64,000 nt of DNA, taken from the NCBI GenBank assembly GCA_903934325.1, contig CAIZNH010000044.1:62001-126000 (forward strand). The letters are read 5' to 3'. Below the pieces are notes generated by a model. It made no database searches and was not told where the DNA came from. It saw only the letters and a list, made by a program, of their open reading frames with translations. How positions within the stretch are numbered: position 1 is the stretch's first letter; each line of letters opens with the position of its first letter. Of the stretch, positions 47,129-55,638 are shown piece after piece. Source of the DNA: an uncultured Alphaproteobacteria bacterium. Its GTDB lineage: Bacteria > Pseudomonadota > Alphaproteobacteria > Sphingomonadales > Sphingomonadaceae. Made by a program: the position numbers and the translations under genes.

Positions 47129-47977
47129 ATGCTTCGGCCGCTGCTTGTCCTTGCCGCTGCGCTGGTTTGGGCAGCGCCGGGATCGGCCGCAGAGACCGAC
47201 GATGTCGCGCGCTGGGAGCAGGCCCCGCGTGTCTTCGATCCCGGCGCAGTCGACCTCGGCATCAGGCAGGTTGCCAAAGGCGCCCTTGTGTTCGAGGCAC
47301 CGCTGCGCTGGATGAAATCGCTGCGATTGCAAGCCGACGTCCCGGTGACCTTTGCCGAAAACGCGGTCACGCTACCTGCCGGAACGCAGCTCCCGTTGGT
47401 GCGGTTCATCACCAAGGCCCAGCCGACCACGCTGCGCTATGCCTATTGCACGCGGCTCGGCATCATCAATACCGAGAGCGCGTTCATCAGCGATGTCTGG
47501 CTGTTCAAGGCCCCTTTCAACGCCAAGGGCAAGCAGCTGTGCCTCGAGGATACTGACAAGGACGGCAGGCTCGATCGGTCGTTCGTCAAGACGATCCAGC
47601 ACATCATGGGGCGGCCCGACATCATCTACACGGGTCCTGTCAGTCACGACACGGCGGGTGCGATCACTTTCGATCCGATCGATGGCGGTACGGACACCCT
47701 GAAATTCGTGGTGAAGGGTATCAGCAAGACCAAGGTGCAGGCTTGGATCGAAATCACGGTGCTGGGCGGCTGGATGAACTTCAGCCGTTTGCAGACCGGT
47801 GGTTACGATCTGCGTGCGCTGCATGAATTCAAGCAGCCCGGCGCGCTTTCGGACATTCTCGGTCTGGAGGTCCGGCTGACAGGTTTCGATGCCGTGGCGA
47901 AGACATCCGAATTCGATCTGCGCGCAGCGGGCAATCGCGGGCCGATCATCATTCCCGATTTCGTCGCGGCCTATTGA
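47129..47977 (+). CDS. Secreted protein of unknown function with a calcium-loop-like motif
   Basis: Unrecognised protein of 282 residues with a signal peptide (LRPLLVLAAALVWAAPGSAAE). The mature part is rich in beta strands and has DTDKDGRLDRSF, which resembles a D-x-D-x-D-G calcium-binding loop, and two cysteines (AYCTRLG, QLCLEDTD) that could form a disulphide. It begins five bases after the cobS stop and ends three bases before the next gene, so all three may be co-transcribed. I do not assign a function. Confidence 0.7.
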   Translation: MLRPLLVLAAALVWAAPGSAAETDDVARWEQAPRVFDPGAVDLGIRQVAKGALVFEAPLRWMKSLRLQADVPVTFAENAVTLPAGTQLPLVRFITKAQPTTLRYAYCTRLGIINTESAFISDVWLFKAPFNAKGKQLCLEDTDKDGRLDRSFVKTIQHIMGRPDIIYTGPVSHDTAGAITFDPIDGGTDTLKFVVKGISKTKVQAWIEITVLGGWMNFSRLQTGGYDLRALHEFKQPGALSDILGLEVRLTGFDAVAKTSEFDLRAAGNRGPIIIPDFVAAY

Positions 47978-47980
47978 GCT

Positions 47981-48736
47981 ATGGGCTTGGGCTTATCTCG
48001 ACGCGGGCACCTGCGATTGCGGGGGTTGTTGGTCCTGCTGGCACTCGTGGCGCAACCATTGGCGGCTGGGCAGCCGGCAACCGCTCCTGCGCCTGTGCGC
48101 GCGCCGGATATCCGGGTTGCTCCCGCTGCGCCGATGCTGGCCGAGCGCAACCCGCGCCCGGCGCGGGCCGAGCGGGTGAGGACAGTCGATATCCCGCAGG
48201 CCGCCAAGGATGCGGGGCATAATGGCACCGCGGTCTACACTGCCACGGTCGGTGCAGACGGCCAATTGGCCGCGTTGACTTTGAAGCAGAGCAGCATGTC
48301 CCCCGCCATCGACGAAGCCGTGAAGGCGCGCGCCCAAAAGCTCTATTACTTCGCCGCCACCGACAAGGACGGAAACAAGGTCGAAGGCACGGTCGATGTG
48401 GTCGCCTCCTATGCCCGCCACGACAAGGACAGCCCCGGCGGCGGCATCGACAATTACACCTGCGGCGATCTGGTGCGCGAATGGGACTGGTTCACCGCCG
48501 CCAATGCCGGGCGGGGCAAGCTGTTCTGGCCGCACAACGCCTACACCTCGCTGACCGGGATCGAAGCGATGCGGCAGGGCGAGTGGCCAAGCCGCCAAGC
48601 CCGCCTTGCTGAGCGGGCGACACGCGAGGAGATGTGGGCCAAGCTCATCAAACGCTGCCGCAAATCCCCCGCACGCCTGATGCTCGAAGAGGTCGATCAG
48701 CCGGTTGAATACGCCAACCTCGTCAATTCGTTCTGA
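47981..48736 (+). CDS. Secreted protein with TonB C-terminal-like domain
   Basis: Protein of 251 residues. An N-terminal hydrophobic stretch (LLVLLALVAQPLAAGQP) is a signal or anchor, followed by a short proline-rich linker and a TonB-C-like domain (about 65-140: GHNGTAVYTATVGADGQL, SPAIDEAVKARAQKLYY). The C-terminal ~100 residues (from DNYTCGDLVREW) are unlike TonB and unrecognised, with two cysteines. Unlike TonB it lacks a long proline linker, so it may be a soluble periplasmic adaptor rather than an energy transducer. It directly follows the unknown secreted protein and precedes the PBP gene by 44 bases. Confidence 0.72.
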   Translation: MGLGLSRRGHLRLRGLLVLLALVAQPLAAGQPATAPAPVRAPDIRVAPAAPMLAERNPRPARAERVRTVDIPQAAKDAGHNGTAVYTATVGADGQLAALTLKQSSMSPAIDEAVKARAQKLYYFAATDKDGNKVEGTVDVVASYARHDKDSPGGGIDNYTCGDLVREWDWFTAANAGRGKLFWPHNAYTSLTGIEAMRQGEWPSRQARLAERATREEMWAKLIKRCRKSPARLMLEEVDQPVEYANLVNSF

Positions 48737-48780
48737 CCGCTTGCGGACAAGTGTTGTAGCCTGATAACACAGCACTAACC

Positions 48781-50973
48781 ATGGCGCTGTTCGACCGATT
48801 CTGGAAAGCCTCCCGCTCGCGCGCCGAAAAGGCCGGGCGTTCGGACATGCCTGCCGGGTTTTACCCGCTCTACGAATCGATGCAGCCCGCCGATCTCGAT
48901 GACGACGACGACGATCTCCCTCCGCGTTCGCGCCCCTCGGCCAATCCCGATTTCGACGCGTGGGATGCCAAGCTGGCGGGGATCGACGAGGCGCTCGAAG
49001 TCGAGGAAAAGCGCCGCCTGCGATGGTGGCAGCGCGATTACTGGCGCGAACGCTCGAAGCTGTGGTGGACCGGGCGCGGTATTTTGGCGGGGCTTGCCCT
49101 GTTCGTGGTGCTGATCGGCTGGCTCACCATCACCGCGCCGCTGTCGAAAAGCCTTGAACCCATTGCGCCCCCGCAGGTCACCCTGCTCGCCAGCGACGGC
49201 ACGCCGATTGCGCGGCAGGGCGCGATTGTCGAGGCGCCGGTCAAGGTCGCGGACCTGCCGCCGCACGTGGTGCAGGCCTTCATCGCGATCGAGGACCGGC
49301 GGTTCTATTCGCACTGGGGGATCGACCCGCGCGGCATCGCCCGGGCGGCGTGGACCGGCTATGGCGGCGGATCGACGATCACCCAGCAGCTGGCCAAATT
49401 CACCTTCCTCACGCCCGAGCAGAGCCTCAGCCGCAAGGCGCGCGAGGCGCTTATCGCCTTCTGGCTGGAAAGCTGGCTGACCAAGGACGAGATCCTCGAA
49501 CGCTACCTGTCAAACGCCTATTTCGGCGACAACCAGTATGGCCTGCGCGCCGCCAGCCTGCACTATTTCTACCGCCAGCCCGAAAAGCTGCGGCCCGAGC
49601 AGGCGGCGATGCTGGCGGGGCTGCTGCAGGCGCCCAGCCGCTTTGCACCGACCAAGCATTACGACAAGGCCAAGGCCCGCATGGAGCTGGTCATCAAGTC
49701 GATGGTGGAGGAGGGCTATCTCACCACTGCCGAGGCCAAGGCGCTGCCCGATCCGCGCATCGACGTGCGCACCCGCGACGACAACCTGCCGACCGGCACC
49801 TATTTCGCCGACTGGGCCTTGCCGCTGGCGCGTGAGGGGATGGACGCGAGCTATTCGCAGCAAGTCCTCGCCACCACGCTCGATTCGCGTCTTCAGGCGC
49901 TGGCCAGCCGGATCGTGGCGCGCGCGCCGCTCGGCGGGGCGCAGGTCGCGCTGGTGGCGATGCGCCGCAATGGCGAGGTGGTGGCGATGGTGGGCGGGCG
50001 CGACTATCGCAAATCGCCCTTCAACCGCGTGACCCAGGCGCGCCGCCAGCCGGGTTCGACCTTCAAGACCTTCGTCTATCTCACCGCGCTGGAAGAGGGC
50101 TGGGACCCGGACGACACCATCCCCAACACCCCGATCGAGCAGGGCAGCTATCGCCCCAAAAACGCGCGTGAGGCCTATTCCGACCAGATCACGCTCGAGA
50201 ATGCCTTTGCCAGTTCCAGCAATGTCGCCGCTGTGCGCCTGTTGCAGGCGGTGGGCAGCGACAAGGTGATCCGCACTGCGCGCCAGCTCGGCATCACCGC
50301 GCCGATGGCCGAGGGCGATCCGAGCCTTGCGCTGGGCACCTCGGCGATGACGCTGATGGAGCTGACGGCGGCCTATGCCGGGATCGCCGCCAATGATTTC
50401 CCGGTCGAGCCCCACGCCTTTGCGCGCGGCGAACAGGGCTGGTGGGAATGGCTGACGACCCGCTCGGACAGCTTATCGGGCGGCACGCACGAGGATATCG
50501 AGACCATGCTGCGCGCCGCGATCAATCGCGGGACAGGGCGCAATGCCGTGCTGCCGATTGCCAATTTCGGCAAGACCGGCACGACGCAGGATTACCGCGA
50601 TGCGCTGTTCGTGGGCTATGCCGGCGATCTGGTGGTGGGGGTGTGGGTCGGCAATGACGACAACTCGCCGCTGAACGGGGTCACCGGCGGCAGCACCCCG
50701 GCGCGGATCTGGCGCGACTTCATGCGCGGCGCGCTGAAACTCGGAGCCACACCTGCTCCCAAGTCCAGTTCCTCGCCCGATCCCGAAGGGCCGGTCCAGC
50801 CGCTTGACATGATCGAGGGCGGCGCGGTGCAGATCGGCCAGGATGGCGCGAGCCTCACCATCGACGGCAACGGGCTCACCATCTCCAAGGACGGCGTGCC
50901 GGTGGAAGTGCGCTTGGGCGAGGGCGGAGTGGCGGTGCAGCCGGCGCCGTCGCCAAGCGCGGGGCCGCCTTGA
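48781..50973 (+). CDS. Bifunctional PBP1A-type penicillin-binding protein
   Basis: Peptidoglycan glycosyltransferase and transpeptidase of 730 residues. A cytoplasmic N-terminal tail (about 95 residues, with an Asp-rich run) precedes one transmembrane helix (ILAGLALFVVLIGWLTI). The GT51 domain has the catalytic E171 in IEDRRFYSHWGIDPRG and YLSNAYFGDNQYG. The transpeptidase has S426 in GSTFK, SxN at 479-481 and KTG from K598. The C-terminal tail is disordered and proline-rich. This family member is shorter than E. coli PBP1A and lacks its OB-like insert. Gene symbol is left open because paralogues are common. Confidence 0.94.
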   Translation: MALFDRFWKASRSRAEKAGRSDMPAGFYPLYESMQPADLDDDDDDLPPRSRPSANPDFDAWDAKLAGIDEALEVEEKRRLRWWQRDYWRERSKLWWTGRGILAGLALFVVLIGWLTITAPLSKSLEPIAPPQVTLLASDGTPIARQGAIVEAPVKVADLPPHVVQAFIAIEDRRFYSHWGIDPRGIARAAWTGYGGGSTITQQLAKFTFLTPEQSLSRKAREALIAFWLESWLTKDEILERYLSNAYFGDNQYGLRAASLHYFYRQPEKLRPEQAAMLAGLLQAPSRFAPTKHYDKAKARMELVIKSMVEEGYLTTAEAKALPDPRIDVRTRDDNLPTGTYFADWALPLAREGMDASYSQQVLATTLDSRLQALASRIVARAPLGGAQVALVAMRRNGEVVAMVGGRDYRKSPFNRVTQARRQPGSTFKTFVYLTALEEGWDPDDTIPNTPIEQGSYRPKNAREAYSDQITLENAFASSSNVAAVRLLQAVGSDKVIRTARQLGITAPMAEGDPSLALGTSAMTLMELTAAYAGIAANDFPVEPHAFARGEQGWWEWLTTRSDSLSGGTHEDIETMLRAAINRGTGRNAVLPIANFGKTGTTQDYRDALFVGYAGDLVVGVWVGNDDNSPLNGVTGGSTPARIWRDFMRGALKLGATPAPKSSSSPDPEGPVQPLDMIEGGAVQIGQDGASLTIDGNGLTISKDGVPVEVRLGEGGVAVQPAPSPSAGPP

Positions 50974-50992
50974 TGTTGCAGGCCACCCGCCC

Positions 50993-51385
50993 CTAAACCA
51001 TGAGGATATTCATCACCGCCGTCGCGATCGGGCGGGTGCGATCATCCTGCCATGCCTCGACCGCGACATTGGCATTGCGCCGGCCGAGGCGGGTGATGCG
51101 CGCGGTGGCATAGCTGGTCTGCGACTTGCCCGCGGCAAGATATTGGACCGTGATGTTGATCGGCTTCAATTGCGGATCGCGGCCCACCGCCTGCAAGGCG
51201 GCGTGAAGCGCGGCGTAGCCTGCCGTCTCCAGCAGACCTGCGGTCGCGCCGCCGTGGAAATGGGCCGGACGGCCTTCGACATTGGAGCCGAAATCGACGC
51301 TGAGCACCGGCATTCCCGCTTCCTCGCCAATGATCGCGATGCCGAGCGAGCGGGCATAGGCGGGCAGTTCTATCGGCTCAGACAT
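50993..51385 (-). CDS. PaaI-type hotdog thioesterase
   Basis: Single hotdog domain protein of 130 residues. It has AHFHGGATAGLLETAGYAALH, the PaaI-type loop with the catalytic-site Asn/Gly-His-Gly-Gly-like HFHGG, and KPINITVQYLAAG, TARITRLGRRNANVAVEAW. It overlaps the second thioesterase gene upstream by eight bases, so the pair is coupled. Likely acyl-CoA substrate, undefined. Confidence 0.9.
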   Translation of the reverse strand: MSEPIELPAYARSLGIAIIGEEAGMPVLSVDFGSNVEGRPAHFHGGATAGLLETAGYAALHAALQAVGRDPQLKPINITVQYLAAGKSQTSYATARITRLGRRNANVAVEAWQDDRTRPIATAVMNILMV

Positions 51386-51860
51386 CGCCGCCGCCCCCTT
51401 TGAGCGCCGGGTTGCCTTCGCGCGGATCGGCTCCGATGGTCATGAAGCAGCCCGCGACATGGGCGACCGGATCATCGGGATCATCATCATAGGCGATCCC
51501 GCGCACGAAGGCCGCCGAGCGCGTGATGCGATAGCATTCGACCCGCCCGCGCACACTCGCCCGCTCGCGCGCTGGGCGCTGGTAATCGACGCGCAGATCG
51601 AGCGTCGCGACCGGCTGGAAGGTGCCGCGCGTCTGCCAGATCGCCATCCCGCTCGCCATGTCCATCAGGCTGATGATCGGCCCCGAGGCCAGCACCGCGA
51701 TTTTGCTGTCGCCCAGCAGATCCTCGCGCCACGGCAGTTCGAGCTCGACCCAGTTTTCGCCCTGCTCGGTGAACCTGAGGCCAAGCCATCCGGTGTGGCC
51801 ATGGCGGAAGAACCAGCGCGAGGCTTCGCGCGCGTCGAACCGGGCGGGGGGCGTGTTCAT
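51378..51860 (-). CDS. PaaI-type hotdog thioesterase, second copy
   Basis: Hotdog protein of 160 residues, first of the pair. Features are GLRFTEQGENWVELELPW, SGPIISLMDMASGMAIWQ (the HGG loop is replaced by IISLMD, so the active-site residue is an aspartate) and PVATLDLRVDYQRPARERASV. The two adjacent domains together may form a heteromer, an idea from gene order only. The ATG is followed by the MNTPPARFDAREASRWFF N-terminus. Confidence 0.87.
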   Translation of the reverse strand: MNTPPARFDAREASRWFFRHGHTGWLGLRFTEQGENWVELELPWREDLLGDSKIAVLASGPIISLMDMASGMAIWQTRGTFQPVATLDLRVDYQRPARERASVRGRVECYRITRSAAFVRGIAYDDDPDDPVAHVAGCFMTIGADPREGNPALKGGGGDV

Positions 51861-51988
51861 GCGGTGGCCATAGGGGCGGGCGCGGGCGGGTTACAATCAT
51901 TTAATTTCGCATGATCGCGGCCTGCGGTCACCTTGGGCGACGGCGCACCGGCAGGGGGCCGGCTGGCCGATGCACGAAGGAGAGCGAC

Positions 51989-52147
51989 ATGAATTTCCCG
52001 CAGATCAACCTCGACCAGATTCCCATGCTCGAAGGCGCGCAGGCCCTGTTCGGCTCGGTGCTGAGGGCCGAGGGGCCGATCGACGACCGGATCGTCGAGA
52101 TCATGGTCTATCTCTACGAAGTCATGCCGCCCGAAGCGGTGATCTGA
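51989..52147 (+). CDS. Small acidic peptide, first gene of an unrecognised three-gene cassette
   Basis: A 52-residue protein beginning MNFPQINLDQIPMLEGAQ and ending EVMPPEAVI. AAGGAG lies seven bases before the ATG, one of the best ribosome binding sites in the window. It has eight acidic residues against two arginines (net charge about -6), five prolines, and no Lys, Cys, His or Trp. There is no signal peptide or membrane helix. The size, acidity and position before two co-directional genes would suit a peptide precursor or a small regulatory subunit; neither is shown. I do not recognise its family. Confidence 0.75.
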   Translation: MNFPQINLDQIPMLEGAQALFGSVLRAEGPIDDRIVEIMVYLYEVMPPEAVI

Positions 52148-52169
52148 CGCGCGGACGGGAGGCCAAAGG

Positions 52170-53105
52170 GTGCTGGTCGATCCCGCGATTGAAAGGCTGC
52201 GGAGCGAGGGTGCTCCGCAGCCTCAGGTCGATGCGGTGCTGGCCGCATGGCGCGCCTTGCCGGAGGTTGGCAAGGTGGCGCACGCGCTTGCCGCCTGGGG
52301 CGCGGGCGGGGTGCTGGCAGCAGATGGCGCGCTGGCGCGGCTGATGGCCAGCCGGGATGCGGCGATGGCGCTGGTCGCGGCTTTCATCGATCCGCTGGCG
52401 GTTGCCTTGCGCGCCGAGCCGCTGGCCCAGCCTCCAATCGGCTTTTCCGCCACGCCCGGGCTTGCCCGCATCCGCCTGATCGAGTGCGGACGGGCGGGCT
52501 TAAGCCTCGCGGTCTTCGCCCCCCGCGTCCGCATTCAGCCGGGTTCGGTGCTGTTCGAGGATGGCGAGGCGCATGAACTGGTGCTGCAAGGCGAGGGCGA
52601 GGCGGCCTGCTACCACCTTGCTGACGGCGGCCTGATGCAGACGCTGCTCACCTGTGCGCCGGGAACGCGCATCACGCGCGGCGGCACGCATGAGGCGCGC
52701 CAGATCCTTGGCGTGACCCGCCCGCTGCTGCTGCTGCAACTGACCCGCGAGGCGGCAAACCCATCGCCCTCGCGCGAGGTGGCTCTGCCTTCGGGGCAGC
52801 TGCTCGGCACGATCAGCGCGTCGAAGCGGGCGAGCCAGCAGATGATGGCGCTCGGCGTGCTTGGCGCGCTGGGGCACCGCGCGGGGGTGGGTGCGATGGA
52901 GACGCTGGCGCTTGACCGCAAGGCCGGGCGCGACCTTCGCTGGGAGGCGCTGCGCCAGGCGCTGGGCCTTGATGCGCGGGCCGGCATGGCGCTGCTGGCC
53001 GAACTGGCGGAGCGGAACGACGATCCGATTGGCCCGCCTGCCGCCAGGCTGCGCGCCGGTCTGATTGCCGCGCAGCCTCACCTTGCCATCCTGGAGACGC
53101 ATTGA
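52170..53105 (+). CDS. Unrecognised cassette protein with cupin-like middle and helical C-terminus
   Basis: Protein of 311 residues with a GTG start at 52170; GGGAGG lies seven bases upstream and the small peptide gene ends 22 bases earlier. The first ~90 residues are alanine-rich helices. The middle (about 100-190: RIQPGSVLFEDGEAHELVL, CYHLADGG, RITRGGTHEARQILG) looks like a beta-barrel with scattered histidines, cupin-like by eye. The last ~90 residues are helical (LRWEALRQALGLDARAGMALL). Its stop overlaps the next ATG (TGATG). I do not assign a function. Confidence 0.72.
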   Translation: MLVDPAIERLRSEGAPQPQVDAVLAAWRALPEVGKVAHALAAWGAGGVLAADGALARLMASRDAAMALVAAFIDPLAVALRAEPLAQPPIGFSATPGLARIRLIECGRAGLSLAVFAPRVRIQPGSVLFEDGEAHELVLQGEGEAACYHLADGGLMQTLLTCAPGTRITRGGTHEARQILGVTRPLLLLQLTREAANPSPSREVALPSGQLLGTISASKRASQQMMALGVLGALGHRAGVGAMETLALDRKAGRDLRWEALRQALGLDARAGMALLAELAERNDDPIGPPAARLRAGLIAAQPHLAILETH

Positions 53106-54007
53106 TGCCGCTAGTGATCGACAATCCCTCCGCCGAAAGCTGCTCGCTGCCCGAGTGTATCGAGGCGCTGGCCGAGACCGGTTTCGATGCCGAGGATCCG
53201 GCCAGCACGGCCAACGCCGCGCTGTGGCTGCGCAGGCTCGCCAACAACCGCAGCTTTCTGGGCGATCTGCTGGTCGATCGACTGACGGGCGCGGGCGATG
53301 ATGCGCTTGCCTCGGGCTATGGCCCGCAGGCGATCATTCTCAGCCGTCCGCGTACAGGCCGCAAGAATGCCGCCTTTTTGCGGGCGGCGATCTGGCCGTC
53401 CCCGCGCGATCACGTGTTCCAGACCAGCGGCGCGGCCAGCTTTGTCTATGGCGCGCCCCACGATCACAATTTCGACTTTCTTACCGTGGGTTACTGCGGG
53501 CCGGGCTATGCCAGCGACTACTACGAATACGATTACGGCGCGGTCGCAGGCTATCCCGGCGAGGATGCGGGACTGCGCTTCATTGAACGCTCCACACTCT
53601 CGTCCGGCAAGCTGATGCTCTATCGCCGCCATCTCGACGTCCACCGGCAATTGCCGCCCGAGAGCCTCTCGGTCTCGATCAACGTCATGCGGGTCGATCC
53701 GGCGCAGGGGTGGTTCGATCAGTACGGGTTCGATCTGGAGAGGGGCACGGTGGCGCGGTGGCTCAATCCCAATCTGGGCGAGGCCTTCCTGCGGGTGGCG
53801 GTGGCGAGTGGTTCGGCAAACGCGCTGGACTATGCCGAATGGGCAGGCCAGCGCCACCCGAGCGAGCGGTTGCGTCTCGCCAGTTTCGATGCGCGGGCCG
53901 ATCAGTGCGGCGATGCTGCCGAGGCCGACGCGCTGTGGCGGGCAGCGGAGCTTTCGGGCAGCCGGATGGTGGCAGGTGCAGCGGCCGCGCGGCGGGCAGC
54001 GCTCTAA
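53105..54007 (+). CDS. Putative iron-oxygenase/cupin-like protein, third cassette gene
   Basis: Protein of 300 residues. The most striking stretch is YGAPHDHNFDFLTVGYCGPG (H119, D120, H121, D124), then a run of tyrosines and acids (DYYEYDYGAVAGY), and YRRHLDVHRQLPPESLSVSI (H176, H180). His-rich pairs separated by about 55 residues on beta strands resemble a cupin or dioxygenase metal site; this is inference from pattern only. The ATG at 53105 shares a base with the previous stop codon, so translation is coupled. A TTG three bases earlier is an alternative. It converges on ruvX with a four-base overlap. Confidence 0.72.
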   Translation: MPLVIDNPSAESCSLPECIEALAETGFDAEDPASTANAALWLRRLANNRSFLGDLLVDRLTGAGDDALASGYGPQAIILSRPRTGRKNAAFLRAAIWPSPRDHVFQTSGAASFVYGAPHDHNFDFLTVGYCGPGYASDYYEYDYGAVAGYPGEDAGLRFIERSTLSSGKLMLYRRHLDVHRQLPPESLSVSINVMRVDPAQGWFDQYGFDLERGTVARWLNPNLGEAFLRVAVASGSANALDYAEWAGQRHPSERLRLASFDARADQCGDAAEADALWRAAELSGSRMVAGAAAARRAAL

Positions 54008-54492
54008 AGCACCCCGCCTGCCAGCCGGTCGATCGCGCCTTGCAGGATCACTGCAGCAGCATGGGCGTCGATCGCAGCGGCGCGCTTGGCGCGGCTCATG
54101 TCCTGCCCGATCATCGCGGCCTCGGCGGCCTGGGTCGACCAGCGCTCGTCCCACAGCAGGATGGGGAGCGCAAAGGCCTCGGCACAGTTGCGGGCGTAGG
54201 CGCGGGAGGCTTGCGCGCGCGGGCCTTCCGAGCCGTCCATGTTGAGCGGCAGGCCGATCACCAGCCCCTTGACGCTGCGGCTCTTGATAAGATCTGCCAG
54301 CGTCTCGCGGTCGCGTCCCCACTTGCCGCGCTGGATGGTGGTGTGGTTGGTGGCAAAGCGCCATCCGGCATCGCAGGTCGCCGTGCCGATGGTCTTGGTG
54401 CCGAGATCGAGCCCCAGCAGCACGCCGCCATCCCCGACCGCCTCGCCGAAGCTGCGCGCGTCTTCGAAGATCACTTCGCCGCTGCCTGCCAT
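54004..54492 (-). CDS. ruvX: Holliday junction resolvase-like RuvX/YqgF
   Basis: RNase H-like nuclease of 162 residues, implicated in 16S rRNA 5' end maturation and resolvase activity. Motifs are LLGLDLGTKTIGTATCD (first Asp), VIGLPLNMDGSEGPRAQ, LLWDERWSTQAAE (catalytic Glu) and DAHAAAVILQGAIDRL. It is the last gene of the minus-strand run and overlaps the DUF3089 gene by 22 bases. Confidence 0.95.
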   Translation of the reverse strand: MAGSGEVIFEDARSFGEAVGDGGVLLGLDLGTKTIGTATCDAGWRFATNHTTIQRGKWGRDRETLADLIKSRSVKGLVIGLPLNMDGSEGPRAQASRAYARNCAEAFALPILLWDERWSTQAAEAAMIGQDMSRAKRAAAIDAHAAAVILQGAIDRLAGGVL

Positions 54493-55619
54493 GCCTCGGC
54501 CCGGCGGATGACGTCGGCCTTGGTGTTGGCCCAGAACAGCGGCAGGTCATAGACGTGGTAGTTGTTGCCCGGCAGCACGTAGGAGCCCATTTCCGGCGGC
54601 GGCCCGATCAGCAGCAGCCCGCGCTTGTCGCACTTCGCGGGCACGAGGGCGGGGGTCAGGCTGCCCTTTTCCATGCTGTCCTCGGGCACCAGCGTGCCGA
54701 GATTGGCGCTGGCGGGCGCCGCGCCGCCAATCAGGCCGGTGAGCGGATTGGTGCACAGCATCGGATCATCGCCCGGCAGTTTGCCGTCGAGCGCGAGGGT
54801 ATTGGCATAGGCATCCAGCACCAAAGCCGGATCAGCCGGTTCGGCAAAGCTCGACCAGCTGAGCACGCAGCCCGTCTGATCGGGCGCGGCGCAGGCGGGC
54901 GCGCCGATTGCGGGGAGATCATGCAGGGTCGAAACCGGCCAGCCGATCACATAGGCCGCCACCAGCCGCTTGGCGGCGGGCATGGCCTTGACCTCCTCGG
55001 CGAGCAGGCGCTTTAGGTGCAACGCGCCTTGCGAATGGCCGGCGATCACGATCGGCGTCTTCGGATCGACGCTCGAAAGGAAGTAGCGGAAGGCCTCGCG
55101 CACATCGGCATAGGCAGCGTCGATCGCTTGGCGGCCCTCTGGCGCATCGGTGAGGAAGGCGCCCATGGTCGCCTGACGATAACGCGGCGCCCATATCTCG
55201 GAGGCCGCGTTGAAGGGGCTGGCCATGCCGCGCAGGAAGATGCGGGCGATGCGCTCGGCCTCGGGATCGCCGCCGTTTTCCAGCGGCGCGTTCCAGCTGG
55301 CGCGGTTCACATAGCTGGTGGGGTGGACGAAAAAGACGGCAAAGGCCTGCTTCGGTTCGGCCGGGGTGGGCAGGAGGCCGCGATCATTGGCATAGGCGGG
55401 CTGCCAGCGCGCCGGGTCCTTCACGCCGATGCCGGGGCGCGAATACCACAGCGCCGGGCTTTCATAGGCATTGGCTTCAAGCGGCTTGACCGGCGCGAAG
55501 GCGACGCTGGGGACGCTCGCCCACTTGGTCAGCTGCGCCGGGAACAGCGCCAGCAGAAAGCCGCCGGCGATCACCAACACGATGCAGAAAGCGACCAGAT
55601 AGAGGAACTTGCGGGCCAT
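54471..55619 (-). CDS. DUF3089 alpha/beta hydrolase, membrane-anchored
   Basis: Protein of 382 residues of the DUF3089 family. An N-terminal helix (FLYLVAFCIVLVIAGGFLLALF) anchors it; AVFFVHPTSYVNRASWN is the family N-terminal strand-loop, PIVIAGHSQGALHLKRLL the serine nucleophile elbow, and YHVYDLPLFWANTKAD the C-terminal histidine region. A lipase or esterase role is inferred from the fold. The start at 55619 begins the anchor. It lies 19 bases after lepB. Confidence 0.88.
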   Translation of the reverse strand: MARKFLYLVAFCIVLVIAGGFLLALFPAQLTKWASVPSVAFAPVKPLEANAYESPALWYSRPGIGVKDPARWQPAYANDRGLLPTPAEPKQAFAVFFVHPTSYVNRASWNAPLENGGDPEAERIARIFLRGMASPFNAASEIWAPRYRQATMGAFLTDAPEGRQAIDAAYADVREAFRYFLSSVDPKTPIVIAGHSQGALHLKRLLAEEVKAMPAAKRLVAAYVIGWPVSTLHDLPAIGAPACAAPDQTGCVLSWSSFAEPADPALVLDAYANTLALDGKLPGDDPMLCTNPLTGLIGGAAPASANLGTLVPEDSMEKGSLTPALVPAKCDKRGLLLIGPPPEMGSYVLPGNNYHVYDLPLFWANTKADVIRRAEAWQAAAK

Positions 55620-55638
55620 TGCTGCGCGCCTTCTCAGC

